From positions 124,001 to 188,000 of the forward strand of contig NZ_ASJB01000099.1 in assembly GCF_000478275.1 (NCBI RefSeq): a stretch of DNA of 64,000 bases, in the 5' to 3' direction. Under the pieces are notes generated by a model. It had not been told where the DNA came from. It did no database searches and saw only the letters and a list, made by a program, of their open reading frames with translations. The position numbers and the translations under genes are program-made. Of this stretch, positions 35,215 through 43,246 are shown piece after piece. Within the stretch, counting starts at the first letter, position 1. Each line of letters begins with the position of its first letter. Source of the stretch: Amycolatopsis orientalis DSM 40040 = KCTC 9412 (GTDB lineage Bacteria > Actinomycetota > Actinomycetes > Mycobacteriales > Pseudonocardiaceae).

Positions 35215-35532
35215 ATGTCCATGGGCGGCGGCAAAGGCACCAGCACCCACGCGGCCACCGAGATCACCGAGTGGCTGCGCGACATCGAACACGCTGACCG
35301 CGACGCCGCCCGCCAGGCGGGCCGGGTGGTCGCGCGGGCGTGGAGTGATCGCGAGTTCTACGCCTCCGCCACCGCGCTGCCGATCGCGCGGTGCCTGCGC
35401 GCATCCCCGGAGATGACCGGGCCGCTGGACGCGGTGCTGGCCCGCCTGGCGCGGCGGTTCTCGGTGCACCTGCACGAGTGCGCCGCCTGGGATCCCAAAC
35501 CCCACTGGCGAAAGGAGATCGTGGATGAATGA
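35215..35532 (+). CDS. Hypothetical element protein upstream of the primase
   Basis: 105 residues. Helical, with EITEWLRDIEHADRDAARQA and an ending that overlaps the primase-polymerase start by eight bases. Such overlap suggests that it works with the replication proteins. No domain recognised. Confidence 0.58.
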   Translation: MSMGGGKGTSTHAATEITEWLRDIEHADRDAARQAGRVVARAWSDREFYASATALPIARCLRASPEMTGPLDAVLARLARRFSVHLHECAAWDPKPHWRKEIVDE

Positions 35533-36424
35533 CGCCCTGACGCGGGCGGCGCTGGCAATGGCTGGCAGGGGGATACCGGTCTTCCCGCTCTGGCCCGGCA
35601 CGAAGATCGCCGCCTGGCACCGCCCGGACCGCTGCCCCGGCACCGGAGCCTGCGCCGACGGGCACGCGACACCGGAAGACCTCGCCACCCTCGACCCCGA
35701 CCGCATCCGCTGGCGCTGGTCCGATCGCCCGTGGAACATCGGCGTGTTCCCGGGCCCCGCCGGCCGGATCGTCGTCGACTGCGACCAGCCCAAGACCGGC
35801 GACGGCCCCGACGGATGGGATCAGCTGCGGGCGCTCGCCGCCGACCGGGGCGGGCCGCTGCCGGACACCTGGACCGTCACCACCCCGTCCGGCGGCAGGC
35901 ACCTGTGGTTCCGGGTGCCGCCCGGGTGCCGCCTGCGCGGCACGGTCAAGCACATCGCGTCCCATGTGGACACCCGATGCTGGGGCACCTACGCCCTCGC
36001 GCCCGGGTCGGTGTTCGAAGGCGGCGCCTACGAACTCTTCGACGACACCGACGAAGCCGAGTTCCCGGGCTGGCTGGTCCAGGCCAACGTCGAACACGCC
36101 ACCACGGCCATCTCAGGGCGCGGTGAGAAGCCCGTGAAAGCGCCGGACGCCTACGTGGCGGCGGCGTTGCGGGCCGAGACCGACCGCGTCCGCAGGGAGC
36201 CGCTGGGGCAGCGGAACAAGACGTTGTCCACCGCCGCCTACGCCCTCGGGCAGCTGGTCGGCGCGCACGTGCTCGACGAACACCTCGCCCGCACCGAACT
36301 CCAGGCCGCGGTCGCCGCCTGGAACACCCCCGAATCGCGGGTGAAGGACCACGGCGTCATCGAGACCAGCCTGCGCGCCGGGAGCCACAACCCCCGGCGC
36401 ATCAAGGGAAAGGAGGCCGCGTGA
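35525..36424 (+). CDS. Bifunctional DNA primase/polymerase (Prim-Pol) of the element
   Basis: 299 residues. Prim-Pol motifs are visible: GRGIPVFPLWPGTKIA near the N-terminus, the metal-binding aspartates in GRIVVDCDQ, and SGGRHLWFRVP with the motif II histidine. The C-terminal third is helical. In Prim-Pol AICEs this protein starts and extends DNA for replication of the excised circle. It is followed by a P-loop gene overlapping its stop (GTGA), and the partner ATPase lies at 39318-40949. Confidence 0.88.
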   Translation: MNDALTRAALAMAGRGIPVFPLWPGTKIAAWHRPDRCPGTGACADGHATPEDLATLDPDRIRWRWSDRPWNIGVFPGPAGRIVVDCDQPKTGDGPDGWDQLRALAADRGGPLPDTWTVTTPSGGRHLWFRVPPGCRLRGTVKHIASHVDTRCWGTYALAPGSVFEGGAYELFDDTDEAEFPGWLVQANVEHATTAISGRGEKPVKAPDAYVAAALRAETDRVRREPLGQRNKTLSTAAYALGQLVGAHVLDEHLARTELQAAVAAWNTPESRVKDHGVIETSLRAGSHNPRRIKGKEAA

Positions 36425-36939
36425 CGAGCGCGACCCTGTACGCCACGATCGGCCCGGCCGGGGCCGGGAAAACCACCTGGCGCCGTCGGCACGCACCCAC
36501 CGGGGCGGTGGTGGTGTCGCTGGACGAGAACCGCGCCGCGCTGTCGCCGTGCGGGTGTTCGGCGAACCAGGCCGTCAACGCCGTCGCCGTCGAGCGCGGT
36601 ATCGCCACCACCCGGTCAGTGCTCGCGGCGGGCGGGACGGTCGTGTGGGACGTGACCAGCTACCTCCGCCGGTTCCGCGAACGACTGATCGGCCTGGCCA
36701 GCGAGTACCGCGCCCGCACGGTCGGGCTGGTGATCCTGCCACCACTGCCGACCGTGCTGGCACGGAACGCCCGCCGCGATAACACCCGCTGCCGGGTCTG
36801 CGGGTACGCCCGCCGCGTGCCCGAACAGACCGTGCGGGCCATGCACGACGCCATCACCGCCGCGCTCCCGCACCTGCACACCGAGGGCTGGCACGACCTG
36901 CGTTTCCTCGGCCAGTCAGCACCGTCACCGCTCCGCTGA
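36421..36939 (+). CDS. P-loop kinase-like ATPase
   Basis: 172 residues from a GTG overlapping the primase stop. Walker A is GPAGAGKTTW near residues 11-20; RRFRERLIGLASEYRARTVG forms a later helix, and a CRVCG pair lies near residue 124. The size and motif order resemble polynucleotide kinase-like or zeta-toxin-like P-loop proteins. I favour a nucleic-acid kinase role beside the primase; a toxin role is less likely because no antitoxin partner is seen. Confidence 0.68.
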   Translation: MTSATLYATIGPAGAGKTTWRRRHAPTGAVVVSLDENRAALSPCGCSANQAVNAVAVERGIATTRSVLAAGGTVVWDVTSYLRRFRERLIGLASEYRARTVGLVILPPLPTVLARNARRDNTRCRVCGYARRVPEQTVRAMHDAITAALPHLHTEGWHDLRFLGQSAPSPLR

Positions 36940-36983
36940 GCGGACAACCACCGCGTCATCCACCGAGATCGAAGGGAACCGTC

Positions 36984-37268
36984 ATGTCTGTGAACGACCG
37001 CTGGGACAACGAGATCCGGAACGCGATCGCCAGTCTGGAGCGCCACAAGGGGGACTGGGTTCCCCTGGTCGACCTGCGCCCGAAGCTCGACCGGCGCGGG
37101 ACGAGCAGGGCCGCGCAGGACAAGCACTTCAAGCGCCTGTCCCAAGAACGCAAGATCCATCTCGTCCCGGAGAGCAACCGCAAGGCGTTGCGGGCCGCCG
37201 ATCACGCCGCCGCCGTCCGGGTCGGTGGCGATGACAACCACGTCGTCTGCTGGGTCGGCCCACGCTGA
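36984..37268 (+). CDS. Small basic protein, possible winged helix
   Basis: 94 residues after GAAGGGAACCGTC. Basic, with AIASLERHKGDWVPLVDLRP and RAAQDKHFKRLSQERKIHLV, a spacing that would suit a small winged helix. No firm family. A strong hairpin follows at 37319-37349. Confidence 0.55.
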   Translation: MSVNDRWDNEIRNAIASLERHKGDWVPLVDLRPKLDRRGTSRAAQDKHFKRLSQERKIHLVPESNRKALRAADHAAAVRVGGDDNHVVCWVGPR

Positions 37269-37318
37269 CCCGCCAGCCCTGAGCGTCCCGCCTGCATCTA
37301 GCACGCACCCAGTCCCGA

Positions 37319-37349
37319 GGGCCCGCGCAGTCATCGGCTGCGCGGGCCC
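37319..37349 (+). terminator. Perfect 12-bp hairpin
   Basis: GGGCCCGCGCAG at 37319-37330 pairs exactly with CTGCGCGGGCCC at 37338-37349 around a seven-base loop. There is no T run, but such hairpins serve as terminators in actinomycetes. It separates the primase unit from the methyltransferase unit. Confidence 0.6.
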
Positions 37350-37393
37350 GCTTCGCGCTGCCCGGAAAGCCCGCCCGCACAAGGAGTTCCGTC

Positions 37394-37690
37394 ATGGCTG
37401 TCATCGTTCACCGCTGCACCTGCACGCACCTCGACAACGCCCACGCCGCCACCAAGCTCGACGACGACAATCGCCGCTGCCTCATGGCCGGATGTGGCTG
37501 CCGCGACGCCCAGCCTGGCGCCCCGGAGATCATTCCCACCTGGTCGACAGGCGCCAATCCGTTCGGTCCCGCGCTGCCGAACCCGGACATCGTCCCGCCC
37601 GGGAAGGAAGCTGGCTTCGGACGGGCGTGCGACTGCGACGACTGCCAGGCGCTCTACCGCGCCGAGACCGCCCCGGCGGGGGTGGCTTGA
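37394..37690 (+). CDS. Cysteine-rich small protein upstream of the methyltransferase
   Basis: 98 residues. Eight cysteines in clusters (HRCTCTHLD, CLMAGCGCRD, RACDCDDCQ), suggesting zinc binding. The ATG follows ACAAGGAGTTCCGTC. Its TGA shares its last base with the methyltransferase ATG (TGATG), so both are made together. It might be an accessory subunit of the methyltransferase; there is no direct proof. Confidence 0.65.
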   Translation: MAVIVHRCTCTHLDNAHAATKLDDDNRRCLMAGCGCRDAQPGAPEIIPTWSTGANPFGPALPNPDIVPPGKEAGFGRACDCDDCQALYRAETAPAGVA

Positions 37691-39279
37691 TGACGTTCAC
37701 GACGTATCACGAGTTCGCGGGGTTCGGCGGCGACACCACGGGCGTGCTCGCGGTGCCCGGCACGGAGGGTGTCCTGGCGGCGAACCACGACAAGATCGCG
37801 GTCGCCACCCATGGCCTGAACCACCCCGGCATGGACCACTACCGCGGGGACATCGCGAAGGCCGACATCGGCGGGTTCCCGCGCGTGGACTTCTTCTGGG
37901 CCTCACCCGCGTGTCCGCCGTGGACGGACGCGCGCGGGCAGAAGCGGGACTTCGACCAGAACCTGCAAGGAGTCCTGTTCGACCCCAAGACCGGCCCGAA
38001 GGCGCTCGACCCCTCGGTGGCGCGGGCACGCGCGCTGATGGAGGAGATCCCGCGCTACCTGCGCGCGATGAACCGGCGCGGCAAACCCGTGTTGGGCGGC
38101 GTGGTGGAGAACGTCGTGCAGGTGGTGAAGTGGTCGGAATTCAAGCGCTGGCGCCGCGAGATCGCGGCCGAGGGCTACCACACCTGGCTGATCGCGCTCA
38201 ACGCCATGCACGTCACCGCCCCGGTCCACGGGAAGGTCGCGCAGTCGCGGAACCGGTTCTTCCTCGGCTACTGCCACAAGAGCCTCGGGCGGGTCCCGGA
38301 CTGGGACAAGTGGCTGCGCCCCAAGGCGTATTGCAGCACCTGCGACGAGATCGTGGACGCGCTGCAGGTGTTCAAGAAGCCCGGGGACGTGATGGGCGTC
38401 TACGGCATCCGCAACGGCCAGTACGTCTACAAGTGTCCGCACCGCAAGTGTCGCAACCAGATCGTGGAACCCGAGGTGCTGGCCGCCTCGACCATCATCG
38501 ACTGGTCCCTGGACCCCGGGCAGCGGATCGGGGAACGCGTCGATGAGCGCGGCCGGCCGGACCCGCTCACGCCGAAGACCATGGCGCGGATCGAGGCCGG
38601 GTTGGAACGGCACATGGGCGCGCTGCTGGCCCCGGCCGGGGGCACCTGGCGCCAGCACGCCACGTCGGTAGACGAGCCGCTGCCCACCCGGACCACGCGG
38701 GAGACCGACGGGCTGGTGTGCCCGCCGCTGCTCGTCTCCTGCGCGGCGCGGGCCGGGATCGGTACCGCGATCACCGTCGACCGGCCGATGCGGGCCCAAA
38801 CCTGCCGCCGCGAAACCGCGGTCGTGGTGCCGCCGTTCATCTCCATCCAGCGCAACGGCGGCTCCGCCCGCACCGCTTACCCGGTCGACGGGCCGATCCC
38901 GACCGTGTCGGCCGGTGGCAACCACCACGGCTTGGTCGGGCCCCCGACCGACGGCCCGGAGCTGTCACTGCTGATGTCCTACTACGGCAACGGCGGCACC
39001 CACCGCACCGACCAGCCGATCGGAACGCTGACCACCAAGGACCGCTACGCCCTGCTCGGGGGCAACGGTCCGCCGGTCGACAAGTGCACCTTCCGGATGC
39101 TCGAACCGCACGAGATCGGCGCCGGGATGGGCTTCCCGCCCGGCTACAAGATGTCCAGCAAGGTCAAACGCGCACAGGTGCGGGGCTACGGCAACGCCGT
39201 CCCGCCCGCCATGGCCGAAGTCCTCGCCTCGGCGCTGATCGAGACCTTCTCCGGGGAACCCCTGGAACCCGCCGCGTGA
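37690..39279 (+). CDS. C5 cytosine-specific DNA methyltransferase
   Basis: 529 residues from the ATG overlapping the previous stop. Motif I is EFAGFGGDTTGV, motif IV SPACPPW with the catalytic cysteine at residue 75, motif VI VVENV with the glutamate at 140, motif VIII QSRNRF near 185, and motif X RGYGNAVPPAMAEVL near the C-terminus. The long middle forms the target-recognition region and includes a cysteine-rich stretch. No restriction partner lies beside it, so it may protect the element from host restriction. The recognition sequence is unknown. Confidence 0.9.
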   Translation: MTFTTYHEFAGFGGDTTGVLAVPGTEGVLAANHDKIAVATHGLNHPGMDHYRGDIAKADIGGFPRVDFFWASPACPPWTDARGQKRDFDQNLQGVLFDPKTGPKALDPSVARARALMEEIPRYLRAMNRRGKPVLGGVVENVVQVVKWSEFKRWRREIAAEGYHTWLIALNAMHVTAPVHGKVAQSRNRFFLGYCHKSLGRVPDWDKWLRPKAYCSTCDEIVDALQVFKKPGDVMGVYGIRNGQYVYKCPHRKCRNQIVEPEVLAASTIIDWSLDPGQRIGERVDERGRPDPLTPKTMARIEAGLERHMGALLAPAGGTWRQHATSVDEPLPTRTTRETDGLVCPPLLVSCAARAGIGTAITVDRPMRAQTCRRETAVVVPPFISIQRNGGSARTAYPVDGPIPTVSAGGNHHGLVGPPTDGPELSLLMSYYGNGGTHRTDQPIGTLTTKDRYALLGGNGPPVDKCTFRMLEPHEIGAGMGFPPGYKMSSKVKRAQVRGYGNAVPPAMAEVLASALIETFSGEPLEPAA

Positions 39280-39317
39280 CCCGACGACGCACCACCCGCA
39301 CGACCGAAGGAGGCCCC

Positions 39318-40949
39318 ATGTCCACATCCGAACCCAGCAGCACGCCGTCCAGCGCGGGCACGCCGTTGTGGGTCATCGGGGACGACGGCCGCCCGGTCCT
39401 GCGAGTCGGTGAGGAGGACCCGGAGATGATCCGGGTCCTCACCCGGGCTCTCGACGGGCGGATCATCCCCGGCAGCTACGTGGCCGACGGCGCACCAGTC
39501 GTGCTGGAGGAGATCTCCGGTGCGGCCGGGCCCGTCGCCGCCGACGACGACGCCGCCCTGCCGATCACCGCCTCGACCCTCAAGCCGTCGCTGTTCGCCG
39601 CGCTGCTGGCCGAACACGCGACCGTGATGGGGGCGAAGAACGGGAAACCGGCGGAGGTCACCCCGGCCGGGCCCGTGCTGTCCGCAGTGCTCGCCCGCCG
39701 ATCCTGGCCCGGCCTGCCGGTGCTCAACGGGATCATCTCCACACCGGTACTCCGCCCCGACGGGACGTTGCTGCAGCGGCCGGGATACGACCCGGATACC
39801 AAGTTCTACTTGGCCAGCAACAACCACCTCGCGCCGGTCCCGGACAAGCCGACCGCGGAGCAGGTGTCCGCCGCGCGGGAATTCCTCCTGGAGAAGTTCC
39901 TCGGCGACTTCCCGTGGCGGACGCCGGCCGACAAGGCCAACTACATGGCCTTGCTGGCCACCCCGCTGGTCCGGCCCTACACCCGGGCACTGTCCCCGTT
40001 CGGTCTGGTCGAGGCGTCCATGCCCGGGTCAGGGAAAACCATCCTCACCGGCTGCGTCGGGCTGCTGGTGGGGCAGACCGTGCAGAACTGGACCGAATCG
40101 GAGGACGAACTGCGCAAGACCATCACCAGCGTGCTGGCCGTACCGTCCGGGGTCATCGTGTTCGACAACGTCAAGGAGGGAACCGCGCTCGACTCCGCCA
40201 CACTCGCCCGGTTGATGACCGAACGGTCGTGGTCGGACCGGAAACTGGGCACGAACACCGCCCCGACCTACACCAACGACCGGCTCTGGCTGGCCACCGG
40301 GAACAATCTCCGCACCGGCGGTGACATGGCCAGCCGGACGGTGTGGGTGCGGCTCGACCCGGACTGCCCGCGCCCGGAAGCGCGGAGCGGGTTCACCATC
40401 CCGAACCTCGATTCCTGGATCCTGGAACCGAAAAACCGGGCGATCGTGCTCCGCCACCTCCTGGTGCTCATCCTGGACTGGACCAACCACGGCGCACCCG
40501 AGGCGTCCGGCGCCATTCCGCAGATGCGGCAATTCACCGCGTGGGCCAAACACCTGGGCGGATTCCTCGAACACCACGGAATCGGCCACTTCCTCGCCAA
40601 CGCCGAATCGGTGCGCGGGCTCGACGAGGACAACGCGGAATGGATGAACTTCCTGCACACCTGGCACGAACTGCACGGCGACCGGCACCTGTCCGCGCAG
40701 GAACTCCGCCAGTCCGGCGAGCCCACCGCAGGCACCGACCCCTGGGTCGGGACCTTCCCCACAGACCGTACGGGCAAGCCTCTCAGCACCAAATCCCTGG
40801 GCAAGAGGCTGACAGGTCACATCGACCGGTGGCACACCGACATCGTGCTACGCAGCGTCATCGACAAGGGGCGGAACTGCCGCGTCTACTGGACCGAACC
40901 GTTCGACCCCACCAAGAACGAGGACGTGTCCGAAAACCGCGACAAGTGA
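39318..40949 (+). CDS. Replication ATPase/helicase-like protein of the element
   Basis: 543 residues from the ATG after CGAAGGAGGCCCC. Walker A is SMPGSGKTIL near residue 235 and Walker B is GVIVFDNV near residue 278, followed by WLATGNNL as a sensor-1-like segment. The C-terminal 150 residues include a tail with GKRLTGHIDRW. The order fits superfamily 3-like or D5-like ATPases that pair with Prim-Pol proteins. I infer that it loads or unwinds at the element origin. The right iteron array begins 34 bases after its stop. Confidence 0.75.
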   Translation: MSTSEPSSTPSSAGTPLWVIGDDGRPVLRVGEEDPEMIRVLTRALDGRIIPGSYVADGAPVVLEEISGAAGPVAADDDAALPITASTLKPSLFAALLAEHATVMGAKNGKPAEVTPAGPVLSAVLARRSWPGLPVLNGIISTPVLRPDGTLLQRPGYDPDTKFYLASNNHLAPVPDKPTAEQVSAAREFLLEKFLGDFPWRTPADKANYMALLATPLVRPYTRALSPFGLVEASMPGSGKTILTGCVGLLVGQTVQNWTESEDELRKTITSVLAVPSGVIVFDNVKEGTALDSATLARLMTERSWSDRKLGTNTAPTYTNDRLWLATGNNLRTGGDMASRTVWVRLDPDCPRPEARSGFTIPNLDSWILEPKNRAIVLRHLLVLILDWTNHGAPEASGAIPQMRQFTAWAKHLGGFLEHHGIGHFLANAESVRGLDEDNAEWMNFLHTWHELHGDRHLSAQELRQSGEPTAGTDPWVGTFPTDRTGKPLSTKSLGKRLTGHIDRWHTDIVLRSVIDKGRNCRVYWTEPFDPTKNEDVSENRDK

Positions 40950-40982
40950 TCCTGAACTGCCAAGACATGTCCGGACGTCCTA

Positions 40983-41096
40983 CCGGGTTTCCGGGTTTGC
41001 GGGTTTGAAGCTCTCTCTCCCGTATGTAAACCCGCAGGCATATACGCAGGTCAAACACCACTTTCCGGGTTTCCGGGTTTGCGGGTTTGGTTTCGG
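40983..41096. repeat. Right iteron array (CCGGGTTT octamers), inverted copy of 18764-18876
   Basis: CCGGGTTT, CCGGGTTT, GCGGGTTT lie at the left part (40983-41006) and again at the right part (41065-41088). Between them is the block 41021-41044, whose reverse complement is identical to 18822-18845. It sits between the replication ATPase gene and xis. The octamer in reverse, AAACCCGG, gives AACCCGGA in tandem, close to the 8-bp TraB recognition sequence GACCCGGA that I recall for pSVH1. Confidence 0.82.
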
Positions 41097-41228
41097 CCCC
41101 CACGCCCTAGACCTCAGGAACTACCCGTGTCACCACGGGCCAGATCAGCTACACACCGTCACAACGAACCGGCTGCCGGGCTGCCACCGGCAGCCGGTTC
41201 GCTGTGCCCAATTGAAGGGGCTAACTCG

Positions 41229-41441
41229 ATGTCTCGGACACGCAATTCGAAACGCGCTGAGTGGCTCACCATCGCCGAAGTGCTCGATGAGCTTGGCGGC
41301 GGTCTGGCCCGCTCCACTTTCAACGACTGGCGGGCGAAGAAAGTAGCGCCCCGCTGCATCAAGCTCCCCAACAACCAGATCCGCATTCGCCGTTCCGATT
41401 TCGAGAGCTGGCTTGAGAGCCGCACCGAGGAGGCCGCATGA
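41229..41441 (+). CDS. xis: Excisionase (Xis), MerR-like helix-turn-helix
   Basis: 70 residues. WLTIAEVLDELGGGLARSTF then NDWRAKKVAPRCIKLPNNQI, followed by RIRRSDFESWL, is the standard winged helix of actinomycete excisionases. The ATG at 41229 follows GAAGGGGCTAACTCG. Its stop overlaps the integrase ATG (ATGA). It should bend att DNA and direct excision. Confidence 0.88.
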   Translation: MSRTRNSKRAEWLTIAEVLDELGGGLARSTFNDWRAKKVAPRCIKLPNNQIRIRRSDFESWLESRTEEAA

Positions 41442-42844
41442 GCGAAACCAGTTACGACGTCAAAATCTGGAATATCGAGACGCGGCGCGGAAAGACGAAG
41501 ACCTCCTATCGCGTGGTGTGGTTCGTCGCCGGGCAGCGTTTCGACGAGAAGCTGGACACCTACGCGCACGCTGAAAGCGTCCGCTCGGACCTGGTGGCCG
41601 CCGCCCGGCGCGGGGAAGCGTTCCATTGCACACGAGGGCTGCCTGTGTCGATGCTGCGTAACGAGGCGGACATGCCGTTCTTCGCGTTCGCGTGCAAGTA
41701 CGTCGATATGAAATGGCCACGTGCGGCGGCGAAGTCCCGTGCCGGTAATGCCGATGCGCTGGCGTCGGCATTACCGGCCATGCTCCGGACCACGCGCGGA
41801 AAGCCTGATGACAGGGTGCTTCGCCGCGCGCTCACCGGCTGGGCGTTCAACCTGAAGAGGCGAGATGACGCCAAGACTCCGGAGATTGAGAACGCGCTCA
41901 AGTGGGTGGCCGCGAACACATTGCCGACGTCCAGGCTGAGCGATCTCGCGAAGCTGCGCGAGGTCCTGGACCAGATTTCGCTGAAGCTCGACGGCAAGCA
42001 GGCCGCGGCCAAGACCGTTGGCCGGAAACGTGCGGTCATCCACAACATGCTGGAGTACGCGGATGAGCTGAAGCTGGTGACGGCGAACCGCCTGTCCGAG
42101 GTGAAATGGACAGCCCCGAAGACCGTGCGGGCGATCGACAAGCGCGTGGTCATCAATCCCAGTCAGGGGCGAAAGCTGCTGGCGGCAGTCGGGGCACAGA
42201 AGGTCGACACGGCACCGCGGCGTTCGTCCGGCCCGATGCTGAAGGCGTTCTTCGCGGTGATGTACTACGCGGCGCTCCGCCCGGAGGAAGCCGCGATGCT
42301 GTCCAAACAGGACCTCCAGTTGCCGGAACGCGGCTGGGGTGAACTGCTGCTGTCCGAGACGGCGCCGATCGCAGGCGCCGCGTGGACGGACTCCGGTGGC
42401 CGGCGTGACCGGCGGCAGCTCAAACAGCGCGCGAAAGGGGAGGTCCGCACCGTGCCATCTCCCCCGCCCCTCACCGCGATCCTCCATACGCACTTGGCGG
42501 AGCAGGGAGTAGCGGCGGACGGACGGCTGTTCCGGAACCTTGTCGGTGGTGATCTCGCTGAGTCGACGATCGCGAGGGTCTGGGACAACGCCCGACGGGC
42601 CGTGCTGACCGAGACCGAGTACACCTCACCGCTGGGCAGGAGGCCATACGACCTCCGACACGCCTGCGTGTCCACGTGGCTGGCTGGCGGTGTTCCGTCC
42701 ACGCAGTGCGCTGAGTGGGCCGGACACTCGGTGGCGGTGCTGCACCAGATCTACGCCAAGGTGATCGACGGCCTGCAATCAGCCGCGCATCAACGGATCG
42801 AGCAAGCACTGGGCTGGACGGAGGGCATGGACGAGGACCAATGA
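41438..42844 (+). CDS. int: Tyrosine site-specific integrase
   Basis: 468 residues. Catalytic residues are R281 in AALRPEEA, R407 in PYDLRHACVSTW, H430 in EWAGHSV and the nucleophile Y439 in QIYAKVID; the first histidine of the HxxR box is tyrosine, common in actinomycete integrases. The N-terminal half has the arm-binding and core-binding domains. It is adjacent to attR, as expected for an AICE, and is followed by a strong terminator at 42943-42984. It should catalyse insertion into the tRNA-Leu 3' end. Confidence 0.93.
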   Translation: MSETSYDVKIWNIETRRGKTKTSYRVVWFVAGQRFDEKLDTYAHAESVRSDLVAAARRGEAFHCTRGLPVSMLRNEADMPFFAFACKYVDMKWPRAAAKSRAGNADALASALPAMLRTTRGKPDDRVLRRALTGWAFNLKRRDDAKTPEIENALKWVAANTLPTSRLSDLAKLREVLDQISLKLDGKQAAAKTVGRKRAVIHNMLEYADELKLVTANRLSEVKWTAPKTVRAIDKRVVINPSQGRKLLAAVGAQKVDTAPRRSSGPMLKAFFAVMYYAALRPEEAAMLSKQDLQLPERGWGELLLSETAPIAGAAWTDSGGRRDRRQLKQRAKGEVRTVPSPPPLTAILHTHLAEQGVAADGRLFRNLVGGDLAESTIARVWDNARRAVLTETEYTSPLGRRPYDLRHACVSTWLAGGVPSTQCAEWAGHSVAVLHQIYAKVIDGLQSAAHQRIEQALGWTEGMDEDQ

Positions 42845-42870
42845 CGCCGCCCGATGCCGCGTGCCGCGAA

Positions 42871-42894
42871 ATTTGGGGGCGTATTGGGGGTGAC
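42871..42894. repeat. Candidate integrase arm-binding site, right side
   Basis: ATTTGGGGGCGTAT followed by TGGGGGTGAC matches 14566-14589 at 19 of 24 positions in direct orientation. It lies 105 bp inside attR; the partner lies 47 bp inside attL, so both flank the core on the circular form. Confidence 0.5.
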
Positions 42895-42942
42895 CACTCG
42901 TAGAACCCCGGTTTCAGCCGGACACAACCGGACAACACAGCA

Positions 42943-42984
42943 CCGGGCCCTCACCTGGTTTTCCCTGGTGAGGGCCCGGTTTTC
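42943..42984 (+). terminator. Strong terminator after int
   Basis: CCGGGCCCTCACC at 42943-42955 pairs perfectly with GGTGAGGGCCCGG at 42967-42979, then TTTTCG. A 13-bp GC-rich stem with a T run is a classical rho-independent terminator, ending int transcription before the tRNA gene. Confidence 0.88.
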
Positions 42985-42998
42985 GCTGGTCGTCATGA

Positions 42999-43045
42999 GT
43001 GCCCCCGGTGAGATTCGAACTCACACTGGACGGGTTTTGAATCCG
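42999..43045. repeat. attR, 47-bp direct repeat inside the tRNA gene
   Basis: Identical to 14473-14519. It reaches from one base beyond the tRNA 3' end to the 5' strand of the anticodon stem, the usual overlap for tyrosine integrases that cross over in an anticodon region. Confidence 0.92.
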
Positions 43046-43073
43046 TTGCCTCTGCCAGTTGGGCTACGGGGGC
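43000..43073 (-). tRNA. tRNA-Leu (anticodon CAA), integration target
   Basis: 74 bases with acceptor GCCCCCG pairing with CGGGGGC, discriminator A, T arm GTGAG-TTCGAAT-CTCAC, and anticodon loop TTCAAAA giving anticodon CAA. The lowest anticodon-stem pair is A-C. The variable loop is only about five bases, although leucine tRNAs normally have a long variable arm. CCA is not encoded. The gene is reconstituted by the attR repeat after insertion, so it stays complete. Confidence 0.85.
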
Positions 43074-43246
43074 GGTGCCCGGTGAACTTTACGGGATCCC
43101 GGACGCGCCCCGTTCGCCGGGCCCGGGAGTGTGACGACCGTCTGACGTGGTGAACGCCATCTCGCCGACTGGATCGTTCCCGGTAGGCTTCAGGTTCGCG
43201 GCCAGACCGCGAGCCGAACTGCCCGACGACCTTCAGGAGGACCCCG

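Larger units (their letters stand above)
14473..43045. mobile_element. Integrated AICE of about 28.5 kb in tRNA-Leu(CAA)
   Basis: The ends are 47-bp direct repeats at 14473-14519 and 42999-43045, identical over their length. The right copy is part of a complete tRNA-Leu gene and the left copy is the duplicated 3' fragment, the normal result of tyrosine-integrase insertion into a tRNA. Inside are xis-int next to attR, a primase-polymerase, a replication ATPase, one FtsK-like TraB translocase, small transfer genes, a GntR repressor and Nudix proteins: the gene set of a Prim-Pol-type AICE. Such elements move as double-stranded DNA with a single translocase. All core genes look intact, so mobility is plausible but untested. 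Confidence 0.92.

Noticed and set aside
36421..36939. The P-loop protein as a zeta-type toxin
   Set aside because: No antitoxin gene lies beside it, and its start overlaps the primase stop, which fits a replication helper better.
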